Source: JBJGXI01 sp045635475
Lineage (GTDB): Bacteria; Bacillota; Bacilli; Bacillales; Amphibacillaceae
NCBI RefSeq assembly: GCF_045635475.1
Contig: NZ_JBJGXI010000051.1
Coordinates: forward strand, 1-40,312
DNA length: 40,312 bases
Direction of reading: 5' to 3'
The position numbers and the translations under genes are program-made. The notes under the pieces were generated by a model, which was not told the origin of the DNA, searched no databases, and was given only the letters and a program-made list of their open reading frames with translations. Of the stretch, positions 1 to 8,563 are shown one piece after another. The first letter of the stretch is position 1; each line of letters begins with the position of its first letter.

Positions 1-47
1 TAAAAAAGTGATTCATTGCATCCGGATTGCCGGACGCAATGAATCAC
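1..47 (-). terminator. Terminator of ptsG
   Basis: Read on the minus strand, a long near-perfect hairpin (AAGTGATTCATTGC on one arm, GCAATGAATCACTT on the other) is followed by a T run. It starts about 10 bases after the ptsG stop codon, so it ends the ptsG transcript. Confidence 0.9.
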
Positions 48-57
48 TTATCAATTA

Positions 58-2001
58 CTATTTTATCTCAATTATATTTGCTTCATTATCACGTACCATA
101 CCAGAAGTTTTAATATGAACAGCTTGTCCTTCTTGTAAGTTAGTGAATATGATTGGTGTAATCGTAGAAGTTGCGTTATTCGCGATATAATCAAGATCGA
201 CACGCATTATTTCCTGACCTTGTTTTACAACATCGCCTTCTTCAACCTTCGCTGTAAATCCTTCTCCTTTTAAGTTCACCGTATCAAGCCCAATATGAAG
301 GAGTATTTCCATTCCATTTTCTGCTTCAATACCAATCGCATGTTTGGTTGGGAATATGTTCAAAATTTTTCCGTTTACAGGTGAAACAAACTTTCCATCC
401 GCTGGTTTTACCGCAAATCCATCTCCCATTAATTTTTTAGAGAACACTTGGTCCGGAACTTCTTCTAACGGTAGAATTTGTCCTCTGACCGGGCTAGCGA
501 AATCAATCCGTCCAGTTAATACTGATGCTTTCTCACTTGTTTCCTTTGGAGCAGATTTTGTATTTGACCGTGGTGTTTTGCCACTAATTATATCTTGAAT
601 TTGTCCTTTGATTGAATCAGATGCTGGTCCAAAAATAGCTTGCACGTTGTTTCCTACTTCCATAACGCCGGAAGCACCTAATCGTTTTAGGCGTGTTTTA
701 TCGACATTGGCTTTGTCGTTCACAGAAACCCGTAACCTTGTAATACATGCATCCAAGTGTGTAATGTTTTCTTTTCCACCTAGACTCTCTAAAATTTCAT
801 ATGGAAGCTCGCCGACTTCTTTCTCTTCTCCATCTGTGTCAACGTACTCTTCATCTTCACGACCAGGAGTTGCTAAATTCCACCTTCGAATTGCAAATCG
901 GAATCCGAAATAGTAAAGTAATGCAAACACAAGTCCTACTGGAATGATCATCCATGCGTTTGTTGATAGTTTCCAATAAAGAATATAGTCAATGAATCCA
1001 CCTGAGAAAGTAAATCCTGCTTTTACATGCAATAAGTCCATGACCACAAATGATAAGCCAGCAAATGCACAGTGAATTAAAAATAACACTGGCGCCACAA
1101 ATAAGAATGCGAATTCAATCGGTTCGGTAATACCAGTTAAAAATGATGTTAGTGCCGCAGAACCCATAATACCTGCAACTTTAGCTTTATTTTCTGGCTT
1201 TGCTTCATGATAAATCGCAAGTGCTGCAGCTGGTAAACCAAATAACATGAACGGGAAAAGACCTGCCATAAATGTTCCTGCTGTTGGGTCACCTTTGAAG
1301 TAACGCGTCATATCACCTCTAACAACTTCTCCAGCTTCCGTTGTAAACTGACCAAATTCATACCAGAATGGTTGGTAGAAAATATGATGTAACCCGAATG
1401 GAATTAATCCACGTTGTACAAAACCGAAAATGAATGCGGCAATCGTTGAATTGGCTTCAACCGCTTGATAAGAGAACCAGTCAATTACTCCTTGAATTGG
1501 TGGCCACACAAACACGAAAATGGCACCTAATGCCACACCAGTTGCGGCAGTGATAATCGGTACGAATCTTTTCCCAGCAAAGAATCCGAGGAATTGCGGC
1601 AATTTGATATCAAAGAACCGCTTATACAATACAGATGCGACGATACCCACGATAATACCGCCGAACACACCCATTTGTAAGGTGGTTATGCCGAGCATTT
1701 CAATCGTTGCAACGCCTCTTGCTTCAGCAATGATCCCAAGCGTAACATTCATCGTTAAAAATCCAATAACAGCCGCTAAACCAGCAACTCCATCACCATC
1801 AGATAATCCTATCGCTACTCCAATAGCGAACAATAATGGTAAATTATCAAATATGATTCCGCCAGCTTGCGCCATGACCGGAATATCTAATACGTTTTCA
1901 TGTCCGATTCCGAGTAATAGACCTGCAGCTGGCAATACAGATACTGGTAGCATTAAAGCACGACCAACACGTTGTAATAAGCCAAAAGCTTTCTTAAACA
2001 T
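58..2001 (-). CDS. ptsG: PTS glucose-specific transporter, EIICBA
   Basis: This is the membrane permease that takes up glucose and phosphorylates it at the expense of PEP through HPr. The 647 residues run IIC, then IIB, then IIA. The IIC part (about 1-375) has many membrane segments and the motif LIPFGLHHIFYQPFW near 199-213. IIB carries the phospho-cysteine Cys419 in HLDACITRLR. IIA carries the phospho-histidine His569 in LLHIGLDTV. It is somewhat shorter than B. subtilis PtsG (about 699), mostly in the linkers. Glucose specificity is supported by the neighbouring glcT and the RAT/terminator in its leader. The leader also holds a palindromic repeat. An N-acetylglucosamine or glucosamine permease is less likely. 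The start has a good ribosome site (AGGAGG) upstream. Confidence 0.93.
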   Translation of the reverse strand: MFKKAFGLLQRVGRALMLPVSVLPAAGLLLGIGHENVLDIPVMAQAGGIIFDNLPLLFAIGVAIGLSDGDGVAGLAAVIGFLTMNVTLGIIAEARGVATIEMLGITTLQMGVFGGIIVGIVASVLYKRFFDIKLPQFLGFFAGKRFVPIITAATGVALGAIFVFVWPPIQGVIDWFSYQAVEANSTIAAFIFGFVQRGLIPFGLHHIFYQPFWYEFGQFTTEAGEVVRGDMTRYFKGDPTAGTFMAGLFPFMLFGLPAAALAIYHEAKPENKAKVAGIMGSAALTSFLTGITEPIEFAFLFVAPVLFLIHCAFAGLSFVVMDLLHVKAGFTFSGGFIDYILYWKLSTNAWMIIPVGLVFALLYYFGFRFAIRRWNLATPGREDEEYVDTDGEEKEVGELPYEILESLGGKENITHLDACITRLRVSVNDKANVDKTRLKRLGASGVMEVGNNVQAIFGPASDSIKGQIQDIISGKTPRSNTKSAPKETSEKASVLTGRIDFASPVRGQILPLEEVPDQVFSKKLMGDGFAVKPADGKFVSPVNGKILNIFPTKHAIGIEAENGMEILLHIGLDTVNLKGEGFTAKVEEGDVVKQGQEIMRVDLDYIANNATSTITPIIFTNLQEGQAVHIKTSGMVRDNEANIIEIK

Positions 2002-2047
2002 TGTACATCCTCCTATTGTATGGGGTTATAAATGGAAGTGATACATA

Positions 2048-2133
2048 AGTCGATTTCATCATTACTTACCTTGCACAGCTATCTGCCCCCATTAAATTGT
2101 AGATAGCTGTATAAGGTAATTATCAAATTGACT
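2048..2133. repeat. Palindromic MITE-like element in the ptsG leader
   Basis: The left end AGTCGATTTCATCATTACTT and the right end (minus strand AGTCAATTTGATAATTACCT) are inverted repeats. The inner arms ACAGCTATCT and AGATAGCTGT pair too, so the 86 bases form one long imperfect hairpin. The ends match five other copies in the window (18226, 24044, 37073, 38587, 39029). It lies between the GlcT-controlled terminator and the ptsG start, so it would be part of every full-length ptsG mRNA. Confidence 0.75.
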
Positions 2134-2146
2134 CAGTTATTTGACC

Positions 2147-2238
2147 AAATAAAAAAGGCATGAGTAAAAAAGGTTCAGATTTCCATAACGGGCATTCTTA
2201 TCCCGTATGGTTACCTGAAAATCTTTTATACTCATGCC
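2147..2238 (-). terminator. Leader terminator controlled by GlcT
   Basis: On the minus strand GGCATGAG (2238-2231) pairs with CTCATGCC (2164-2157), followed by TTTTTTATTT. The intervening bases add further pairing. The 5' arm overlaps the RAT, so antiterminator and terminator exclude each other, as in the known ptsG leader of B. subtilis. Confidence 0.9.
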
Positions 2239-2258
2239 TGATCGAATCAGTAACACGT
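2230..2258 (-). promoter_or_regulatory. RAT antiterminator for GlcT upstream of ptsG
   Basis: The minus-strand RNA contains ACGTGTTACTGATTCGATC followed by AGGCATGAGT. As I recall it, this is almost the same as the GlcT-binding ribonucleic antiterminator of B. subtilis ptsG. Dephosphorylated GlcT should bind and stabilise it when glucose is present, so that transcription passes the terminator. It begins 3 bases after the glcT stop codon, so the ptsG promoter must lie within the end of glcT; I could not identify it. Confidence 0.88.
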
Positions 2259-2260
2259 AA

Positions 2261-3103
2261 TTAGATTTTATTAGTCAACCGCTGTAAATGAATCGTTAAA
2301 TACAAAGCTTCTGACTCATCTACTGGTTTATTTAATTGCTTTTGCATCACTTTAATCAACTTCCATGCAAGATTATAGCATATAGGATATGTGAGTTTCA
2401 ACATCTCTGCCAAACTTTTTTGCTCACCTAATTTTTCACCATGATGTGCTCGTACAATCGCGCGGTAGAGGTGTTGAATTAAGCGATGATAGTCAATCCG
2501 GTTTTTCTCCATTTCAATATCCAAGTTTTCTTCAATTATTTGAACCAATTTAGAAATTAATTGATGATGGCGATTTAAATCAGAAATAGATTTGTCCGTT
2601 ATTGCGCTATGGATATGTAAGGCGATGAAGCCTATTTCACCAGTAGGAAATATAATTCCCATCTTTTGTTGTACTTTATCGACGACTTGTTTAGCTACTT
2701 TATATTCATTCGGATACAACGACTCAATTTCCATAAGAAATGGGTTGGAAAACTGCATGTCCTGTTGCATGCGATGGATGGCAAAGTTAATATGATCTGT
2801 TAAAGCAATATGAATATGTTCATTCAACTTTTGTCCCATGCTTTCTTCTATAAAAACCAGGATGTCTTGCATAAACTCAATCGTATCATTATCAACGTGG
2901 GACAATAAATTGACATATTGTTCTTTTTCATTTTCATCTTTCAATATAAACGTTTTATCTGCTTTATCGAGTGTAATGAAATCATTCTTTTTCACTTGGA
3001 AGCCGATTCCTTTTCCAATTAATACGACCTCTTGGTGTAAAGGATGCTCAGCAATCACTACATTGTTGTTTAACGCTTTTATTACTTTTATCATTTCAGA
3101 CAT
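2261..3103 (-). CDS. glcT: Transcription antiterminator GlcT (BglG/SacY family)
   Basis: RNA-binding antiterminator that opens ptsG expression when glucose is available. The N-terminal part (about 1-60, with VIKALNNNVVIAEHP and VVLIGKGIGF) is the co-antiterminator RNA-binding domain. Two PRD domains follow, with the conserved histidines in LNEHIHIALTDHI, FIALHIHSA and YLTIHLQRL; the PTS phosphorylates such residues. I chose the ATG at 3103 (280 residues) because AGGTGGAG lies 6 bases upstream and family similarity starts there; an extension to 3166 has no ribosome site. Its target RAT lies directly downstream, as in B. subtilis, but its other neighbour, spoVT, is not the B. subtilis arrangement. 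Confidence 0.92.
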   Translation of the reverse strand: MSEMIKVIKALNNNVVIAEHPLHQEVVLIGKGIGFQVKKNDFITLDKADKTFILKDENEKEQYVNLLSHVDNDTIEFMQDILVFIEESMGQKLNEHIHIALTDHINFAIHRMQQDMQFSNPFLMEIESLYPNEYKVAKQVVDKVQQKMGIIFPTGEIGFIALHIHSAITDKSISDLNRHHQLISKLVQIIEENLDIEMEKNRIDYHRLIQHLYRAIVRAHHGEKLGEQKSLAEMLKLTYPICYNLAWKLIKVMQKQLNKPVDESEALYLTIHLQRLTNKI

Positions 3104-3186
3104 ATACTTCTCCACCTGTACCACATATTGTTTATATATCGTATATGGTATGAAAATAAAACACAACTTTTTAATCCAAATAAAAC

Positions 3187-3233
3187 GGGTTGACCCATTA
3201 GGATTAAAAGTCCAATCCCATAATCGTCAACCC
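3187..3233 (-). terminator. Terminator of spoVT
   Basis: On the minus strand GGGTTGAC pairs with GTCAACCC around an inner GGATT/AATCC stem, followed by GTTTTATTT. It starts 18 bases after the spoVT stop codon. Confidence 0.8.
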
Positions 3234-3250
3234 ATCTCACTTAAGTAAAG

Positions 3251-3787
3251 CTATTCCATTTGTCTTGCTAAGAAGCTTGCCGCAGTTTCCACGGATTTTT
3301 GTTCTACTATACTAATGTCTTTTTTATCCTTTGACATAATCATTACACAGCCAATGGGGTCCCCATTAGCAATTATTGGGCTAAGTACATATGAAGCGAT
3401 CTTTTCTTCATTACCATCTACAATCTCAATAGATGATTCATCTGCTCCTGCGATCACGTTACGGGTATCCATTGCCTTTTCCATAATGCTTCCTATGTTT
3501 TTTCCGAGATAATCCTTTTTAGACTCACCTGAAACTGCAATAAATTCATCACGATCACATATAAGAACCGGAGAACCGAGCGAATCAAATAAAGCGTCTG
3601 CATACTCCTTAGCGAAATCACCTAATTCACTAATCGGAGAATATTTTTTTAGGATAACTTCCCCTTCTCGATCTACAAATATTTCTAAAGGATCACCTTC
3701 TCGGATGCGTAACGTTCTTCTTATTTCTTTTGGAATAACTACTCTACCCAAATCATCAATTCGACGTACAATTCCTGTTGCTTTCAT
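3251..3787 (-). CDS. spoVT: Stage V sporulation regulator SpoVT
   Basis: Forespore-specific transcription factor that tunes the SigG regulon. Residues 1-50 (MKATGIVRRIDDLGRVVIP onward) are an AbrB-type swapped-hairpin DNA-binding domain, clearly paralogous to the N-terminus of AbrB at 23714. Residues about 55-178 form a GAF-like ligand or dimer domain ending in SVETAASFLARQME. The length (178) matches the family. It follows mfd, the conserved order. The AGAGAGG ribosome site is 13 bases from the ATG, longer than usual. A SigG-type promoter lies 90-120 bases upstream, agreeing with known SigG dependence in B. subtilis. Confidence 0.96.
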   Translation of the reverse strand: MKATGIVRRIDDLGRVVIPKEIRRTLRIREGDPLEIFVDREGEVILKKYSPISELGDFAKEYADALFDSLGSPVLICDRDEFIAVSGESKKDYLGKNIGSIMEKAMDTRNVIAGADESSIEIVDGNEEKIASYVLSPIIANGDPIGCVMIMSKDKKDISIVEQKSVETAASFLARQME

Positions 3788-3876
3788 ATATTATGTGCAG
3801 CCTCTCTTTCTATGATGATTTTCTGATTTGCTTCCACCTTTGTTGCTTAAAAAGCAGAAATAACCAGTTGTGGCAT

Positions 3877-3907
3877 TAGTATAAGTACACAATGTAAAAT
3901 CTATACA
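3877..3907 (-). promoter_or_regulatory. SigG-type promoter of spoVT
   Basis: Minus strand: -35 TGTATA (3907-3902), an 18-base spacer, -10 TATACTA (3883-3877). This is one mismatch from the SigG/SigF-type -10 CATACTA at the standard distance. It lies in the mfd-spoVT gap and points at spoVT. The motif match is seen; activity is inferred. Confidence 0.7.
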
Positions 3908-3923
3908 TACAAACAATGATTTT

Positions 3924-6900
3924 CTATTTTTGCATTGTTTCTTCCCATTTCATTCCTGCTAATGCCACTAGTAGTTCTTCTGCAACCTTGTACCTATTTT
4001 GTTTTGATTTACTATCAAGTTGAACCGTGATTTTTAGTTTATTATTATGTGTTCCTAGTTGAATAGAACGGCCGTATGGCTCGGCGAATGTAAATAATTT
4101 AGCCCCATCAATTGACTTACTTGCTTGTTCCTCTAATAGCAGTTCAAGTTTATGCTTCTTTTCTTTTACTGTTTCTACTTTTTCTTTTTTCGCATGTACT
4201 TTTAAAGAGGAAACATCAAGCAAATTAGCAACTTCCTCCGGATAATCTCCAAAACGATCGACTATTTCTTCACGAAGGTCATTAATATCCTCTTGTGTCA
4301 TAAGGGAACGGAATCGTTTATACATCTCTATCTTTTGTTTACCATCAGAAATATAAGTTTCCGGAATATAAGCATCAACATCCAAATCGAGTTCCACTTC
4401 GAACGGCTTATTTTCTTCTACTGTTTTCCCTGTTTTTCTTGCTTCTATCGCATCACTTAACATTTGTGAATACATATCAAACCCGACCGAATCAATAAAA
4501 CCATGCTGCTGTGCACCTAATAAATTTCCTGCACCACGAATTGATAGATCACGCATAGCGATTTTAAAACCTGAACCTAACTCTGTAAATTCTTTAATCG
4601 CTTGTAACCTTTTTTCGGCGACTTCTGTTAACACTTTATCTTTTTGGTACGTGAAATATGCATACGCTACTCGATTGGATCGACCTACACGACCTCTTAG
4701 TTGATACAATTGACTAAGTCCCATCCGGTCTGCATCATATACGATTAACGTATTCACATTTGGTATATCTACACCCGTCTCAATAATTGTTGTACTAACT
4801 AATACGTCAAATTCACCTTCCAAAAAGGAGAACATTACATTTTCCAACTCTGATTCATTCATTTGTCCATGTGCAAATGCCACTCGTGCATCATCGACGA
4901 GCGCAGAAATTTCTTGTGCCATTCTTTCAATATTGTTCACTCTGTTATATAAAAAGAACACCTGGCCACCACGCGCCATTTCTCTCTCTATTGCTTCCCG
5001 CAAAAAGACTGGATTGTATTCCAACACATACGTTTGAATTGGGAAACGATTTTCAGGTGGTGTTTCTATCACAGATAGATCACGAACCCCTAACATCGAC
5101 ATATGTAATGTACGCGGTATTGGTGTTGCCGTTAACGTTAATACATCCACATTTGTTTTTAACTGCTTTATTTTTTCTTTATGTTTCACACCAAAACGCT
5201 GTTCTTCATCGACGATAAGCAAACCAATATTGCTATACTCAATATCCTTAGAAAGAAGTCTATGGGTACCGACAACAATATCGACCAGTCCCTTTTTCAA
5301 GCCATCTGTTGTGTCCTTTTGTTGTTTCCTGGTCCGAAACCTGCTAAGTAGACCAATGTTAACCGGATAGTCTTGAAAGCGCTCTAACATCGTCTCGTAG
5401 TGCTGCTGTGCCAAGATGGTAGTTGGAACTAGGATTGCTACTTGTTTACCGTCTGCCACTGCCTTAAAAGCTGCTCTAATAGCCACCTCTGTTTTACCGT
5501 AGCCAACGTCACCACATAGCAATCGGTCCATCGGGCGTATTTTCTCCATATCTTGCTTTATTTCATCAATACACCTTATCTGATCTTCTGTTTCCTGATA
5601 AGGAAATAAGTCCTCAAACTCTTGTTGCATTGGTGTATCCTCTGCAAATGCATAACCTTTTGTTGCTTCTCGTTCTGCATATAGCTTAATCAAATCATCT
5701 GCAATATCCTCAACCTTTGATTGTACTTTTCGTTTTACTTTTTTCCATTCACTGCCGCCAAGTTTATACAGTTTTGGTTCTTTACCTTCTGAACCAACAT
5801 ATTTTTGAACCAAATCAATTTGATCAATTGGCACAAATAACTTGTCGTCTCCAGAATACTTAACTAGCATAAAGTCCTTATGAAGTCCGTTAACATGTAA
5901 CGTTTCAATTCCTAAATAACGACCAATACCATGATTGGAATGTACAACATAATCTCCAACCTTTAGTTCTTGGTAGCTTTTAATTCGCTCTGCATTAGAA
6001 ATTTTTTGCTTTCGCTTTGGTCGAGCCGTTTGTTTCTTAAATAATTCGTTTTCCGTTAAAATTGCCAGCTTATGCATCGGTAATTCAAAGCCGCTACTAA
6101 TTGTATTAACCACAATAGTAGGTTGCGTGACCGGTAGCGTGACTTCACTGTCTGCAAGTGTCGCCTCCATTTCGTAATCTGCTAATACCGATTGAATCTT
6201 TTCTGCTCGCTTTGGATTTGGAGCAAAGATTAAAACGGAATAATCACTTTTATTCCACCTAGTAATTTCATTTTTTAGTAGGTTCATTTGACCGTGGAAT
6301 TGCTGCATGGATCGACAGGATACATTGACAATATTTTGCGGATTAGTATTAGGGATATGACGTAAAAAGACAGATAAGTATAAACGTGGCTGCTCCATTT
6401 TTGACCATACGTCATGCCAATCAAATGATATGGATAGATTTCTTATCATTTGATTGGCTTCTAACACACTGCGATACCACTCAGCCTCTTCTTCATCTAA
6501 GCTTGTTGCTGTCTCCTGAACACGACTCATTTCGTCCAAAATAATTAATCCATTATCAGGTAGATAATCTAACAAACTAGCAGGTTGATCGTAAAAGAAG
6601 CGGGCGTATTTATACATTTCTTGATAACGTTCTTGCTGCCTCATTCGCTCTAGATCATATTCAATCGTCTCCGATAATGTTTCTTTCGCATCACTTTTTG
6701 TTAATTTTGTAAGTGAATGCGCCAATTCTTTTTCTAAACGCTGAACACCCTTGAGCATATCTTCATCAGTTAGCAATAGCTCGGTGGCAGGACTAATATG
6801 AATATTAGTTACCTTTTCTAATGATCGTTGTGTTTCTGAATCAAAATACCGAATCGAATCAACTTCATTATCAAATAGTTCGATTCGGACTGGATTCTCT

Positions 6901-7463
6901 TTCGTTAATGAAAAAATATCAATAATTCCTCCGCGCAAACTAAATTCTCCTGGTGTAGTAACCATGTTTACGCGCTCATAGCCCATATTAATAAGCGTGT
7001 TCAAATACGTTTCAATATCTATTTCTCTGCCTACTTCAAATTGTACTTGGTAGGTTTTCCAATAATCAATCGGTGGTAATATTCGCTTCAAAGCAGCAAC
7101 TGGTGCAATCATAATTCCCGTTTCATTTTTGAGCCATTGGTTTAAAGCATCAATACGCTGGCTTTTTAATTCTGGACTTGCAATCGCTATTTCAGAAGCG
7201 ACCAACTCATTTACTGGATACAAATATACATTTTTACTATCTACTAATTCTATTAAATCCTCATATAAATGCTGTGCTTGTACGAGCTGGTGAGTAACCA
7301 AAAGAATAGGCTTATCTGTTGATTCGCTAATTATTGATGTTAATAGACCACGCGCGGAACCAGATAAACCTGCTACTAATTGCTCTTCTAATCCAGAAGA
7401 TACACCGCTTATTATGGAATGAATATCATCCTGTTGTTTTAAATATTCTTTTATCCCTTGCAT
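3924..7463 (-). CDS. mfd: Transcription-repair coupling factor Mfd
   Basis: ATP-driven DNA translocase that pushes stalled RNA polymerase off DNA and recruits UvrA. The order is an N-terminal UvrB-like region that binds UvrA (1-about 350), the RNA-polymerase-interacting CarD-like domain (about 500-570, starting KVGDYVVHSNHGIGRYLGI), and RecG-like helicase motors with Walker A GDVGYGKT at 651-658 and the DEEQ box at 752-755. A C-terminal TRCF domain follows. The 1179 residues are full length for the family. GGGGGAGG precedes the ATG. It sits downstream of pth and fin, the conserved order. Confidence 0.98.
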   Translation of the reverse strand: MQGIKEYLKQQDDIHSIISGVSSGLEEQLVAGLSGSARGLLTSIISESTDKPILLVTHQLVQAQHLYEDLIELVDSKNVYLYPVNELVASEIAIASPELKSQRIDALNQWLKNETGIMIAPVAALKRILPPIDYWKTYQVQFEVGREIDIETYLNTLINMGYERVNMVTTPGEFSLRGGIIDIFSLTKENPVRIELFDNEVDSIRYFDSETQRSLEKVTNIHISPATELLLTDEDMLKGVQRLEKELAHSLTKLTKSDAKETLSETIEYDLERMRQQERYQEMYKYARFFYDQPASLLDYLPDNGLIILDEMSRVQETATSLDEEEAEWYRSVLEANQMIRNLSISFDWHDVWSKMEQPRLYLSVFLRHIPNTNPQNIVNVSCRSMQQFHGQMNLLKNEITRWNKSDYSVLIFAPNPKRAEKIQSVLADYEMEATLADSEVTLPVTQPTIVVNTISSGFELPMHKLAILTENELFKKQTARPKRKQKISNAERIKSYQELKVGDYVVHSNHGIGRYLGIETLHVNGLHKDFMLVKYSGDDKLFVPIDQIDLVQKYVGSEGKEPKLYKLGGSEWKKVKRKVQSKVEDIADDLIKLYAEREATKGYAFAEDTPMQQEFEDLFPYQETEDQIRCIDEIKQDMEKIRPMDRLLCGDVGYGKTEVAIRAAFKAVADGKQVAILVPTTILAQQHYETMLERFQDYPVNIGLLSRFRTRKQQKDTTDGLKKGLVDIVVGTHRLLSKDIEYSNIGLLIVDEEQRFGVKHKEKIKQLKTNVDVLTLTATPIPRTLHMSMLGVRDLSVIETPPENRFPIQTYVLEYNPVFLREAIEREMARGGQVFFLYNRVNNIERMAQEISALVDDARVAFAHGQMNESELENVMFSFLEGEFDVLVSTTIIETGVDIPNVNTLIVYDADRMGLSQLYQLRGRVGRSNRVAYAYFTYQKDKVLTEVAEKRLQAIKEFTELGSGFKIAMRDLSIRGAGNLLGAQQHGFIDSVGFDMYSQMLSDAIEARKTGKTVEENKPFEVELDLDVDAYIPETYISDGKQKIEMYKRFRSLMTQEDINDLREEIVDRFGDYPEEVANLLDVSSLKVHAKKEKVETVKEKKHKLELLLEEQASKSIDGAKLFTFAEPYGRSIQLGTHNNKLKITVQLDSKSKQNRYKVAEELLVALAGMKWEETMQK

Positions 7464-7538
7464 AGTGCCTCCCCCTTGACTACCGCTACATTCAATTTAA
7501 ACTACAAAAATGCTTTGGATACTCACCAAAGCTTTTGT

Positions 7539-7769
7539 CTATTGAATAAAAAAGTCTAATTCATGATATTGTGGGTTTTGTTCCAGAGAATCCTGACAGT
7601 CTTCACAAATTGTTTTAATCTGGACATTACCATTACTTTGATATTCAATCATCTGTCTTCGGTCTTCCTGTGATAAATGGTCCAATCCAAGCGTTTGTGT
7701 ATCGACGACTTGTTGATGTAATTCTCCGATAACATTTCCACAATGATTACATTTATATACAATGGCCAC
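7539..7769 (-). CDS. fin: Anti-sigma-F factor Fin (YabK)
   Basis: Small zinc-ribbon protein that in B. subtilis inhibits SigF and helps the forespore switch to SigG. Its 76 residues hold two cysteine pairs, C7-x2-C10 and C55-x2-C58, spaced as in Fin. The start is a GTG with GAGGAGG 8 bases upstream. It lies between pth and mfd, the conserved position. A SigF-type promoter directly upstream (7807-7836) fits the known feedback loop in which SigF makes its own antagonist. Confidence 0.92.
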   Translation of the reverse strand: MAIVYKCNHCGNVIGELHQQVVDTQTLGLDHLSQEDRRQMIEYQSNGNVQIKTICEDCQDSLEQNPQYHELDFFIQ

Positions 7770-7806
7770 TAGTGAAACCTCCTCTGGGCATACAAATTTT
7801 CATTGT

Positions 7807-7836
7807 TAGTTTGTCCAGAGCCTTCGGTATTTATAC
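7807..7836 (-). promoter_or_regulatory. SigF-type promoter of fin
   Basis: Minus strand: GTATA (7836-7832), 15 bases, GGACAAACTA (7816-7807). This fits the SigF consensus GYATA-N15/16-GGNNANANTW. The same architecture and spacing occurs before csfB at 31259-31288, the other anti-sigma gene in the window. Confidence 0.75.
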
Positions 7837-7854
7837 TACTATGTAAGCCATAAA

Positions 7855-8418
7855 TTATTTCTGATTATATTCATTCATTACTTCTTCAAAAGGCTTTTTA
7901 AACCATGTCTCACAAGCATCGGCTGCCTTTTGAACACTTTCCATTGCCGCTGTCTTTTCTTCACCACTAAAGGTCCCTAATACGTAATCAGGAACAGGCA
8001 TTGGTGTGCTAGGTCTTCCGATACCTATACGAATCCGCTTAAACTCTTTTGTACCTAAATGGTCAATGGTTGACCGAATACCGTTATGACCACCGTGGCC
8101 ACCTTTTTGTCTTAACCGAATTTTACCTGGTGGTAAATCTAAGTCATCATATATTACTACGATATCTTCGATCGCTATATTATAAAAATCCATTAACGGT
8201 CTTATTGATTCACCAGATAAGTTCATATATGTCTGTGGTTCCAATAGAATAATTTTCTCACCATCTAGTTGCTCCATAGCAAAATTCCCATTGAACTTTT
8301 TTTTACTGAGCTTCCAATCATTTCGCTTAGCAAATTCCTCAATGACCATAAACCCAACATTATGTCGGGTATTTTCAAACTTCCTACCCGGATTTCCTAA
8401 CCCTATAATACATTTCAT
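7855..8418 (-). CDS. pth: Peptidyl-tRNA hydrolase
   Basis: Releases peptides from peptidyl-tRNA that has dropped off the ribosome. The protein starts MKCIIGLGNPGRKFENTRHN, with the family's essential Asn9 and His19, and has the IYDDLDLPPG motif that supplies the catalytic aspartate. I start at the ATG at 8418 (187 residues), with AAAGGTGA 5 bases upstream; the in-frame GTG at 8427 overlaps that ribosome site. It is the first gene of pth-fin-mfd; fin has its own SigF-type promoter. B. subtilis calls this gene spoVC. Confidence 0.97.
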   Translation of the reverse strand: MKCIIGLGNPGRKFENTRHNVGFMVIEEFAKRNDWKLSKKKFNGNFAMEQLDGEKIILLEPQTYMNLSGESIRPLMDFYNIAIEDIVVIYDDLDLPPGKIRLRQKGGHGGHNGIRSTIDHLGTKEFKRIRIGIGRPSTPMPVPDYVLGTFSGEEKTAAMESVQKAADACETWFKKPFEEVMNEYNQK

Positions 8419-8523
8419 CGCCTTCACCTTTTCATTCTTTACTCGCTTCCATTATTGTACTTAGTTTTTTAACAAAAATAAAGCCTCACCATGTAATAAG
8501 CCCAATCGCTCATTTAAATTGGA

Positions 8524-8550
8524 AAAAGACGCATCCTTTAAGATGCGCCC
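8524..8550 (-). terminator. Terminator of ctc
   Basis: Minus strand: GGCGCATC-ttaaag-GATGCGTC followed by TTTTTCC, a compact GC-rich hairpin just downstream of ctc. Confidence 0.88.
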
Positions 8551-8563
8551 TTTAAATAACTAT

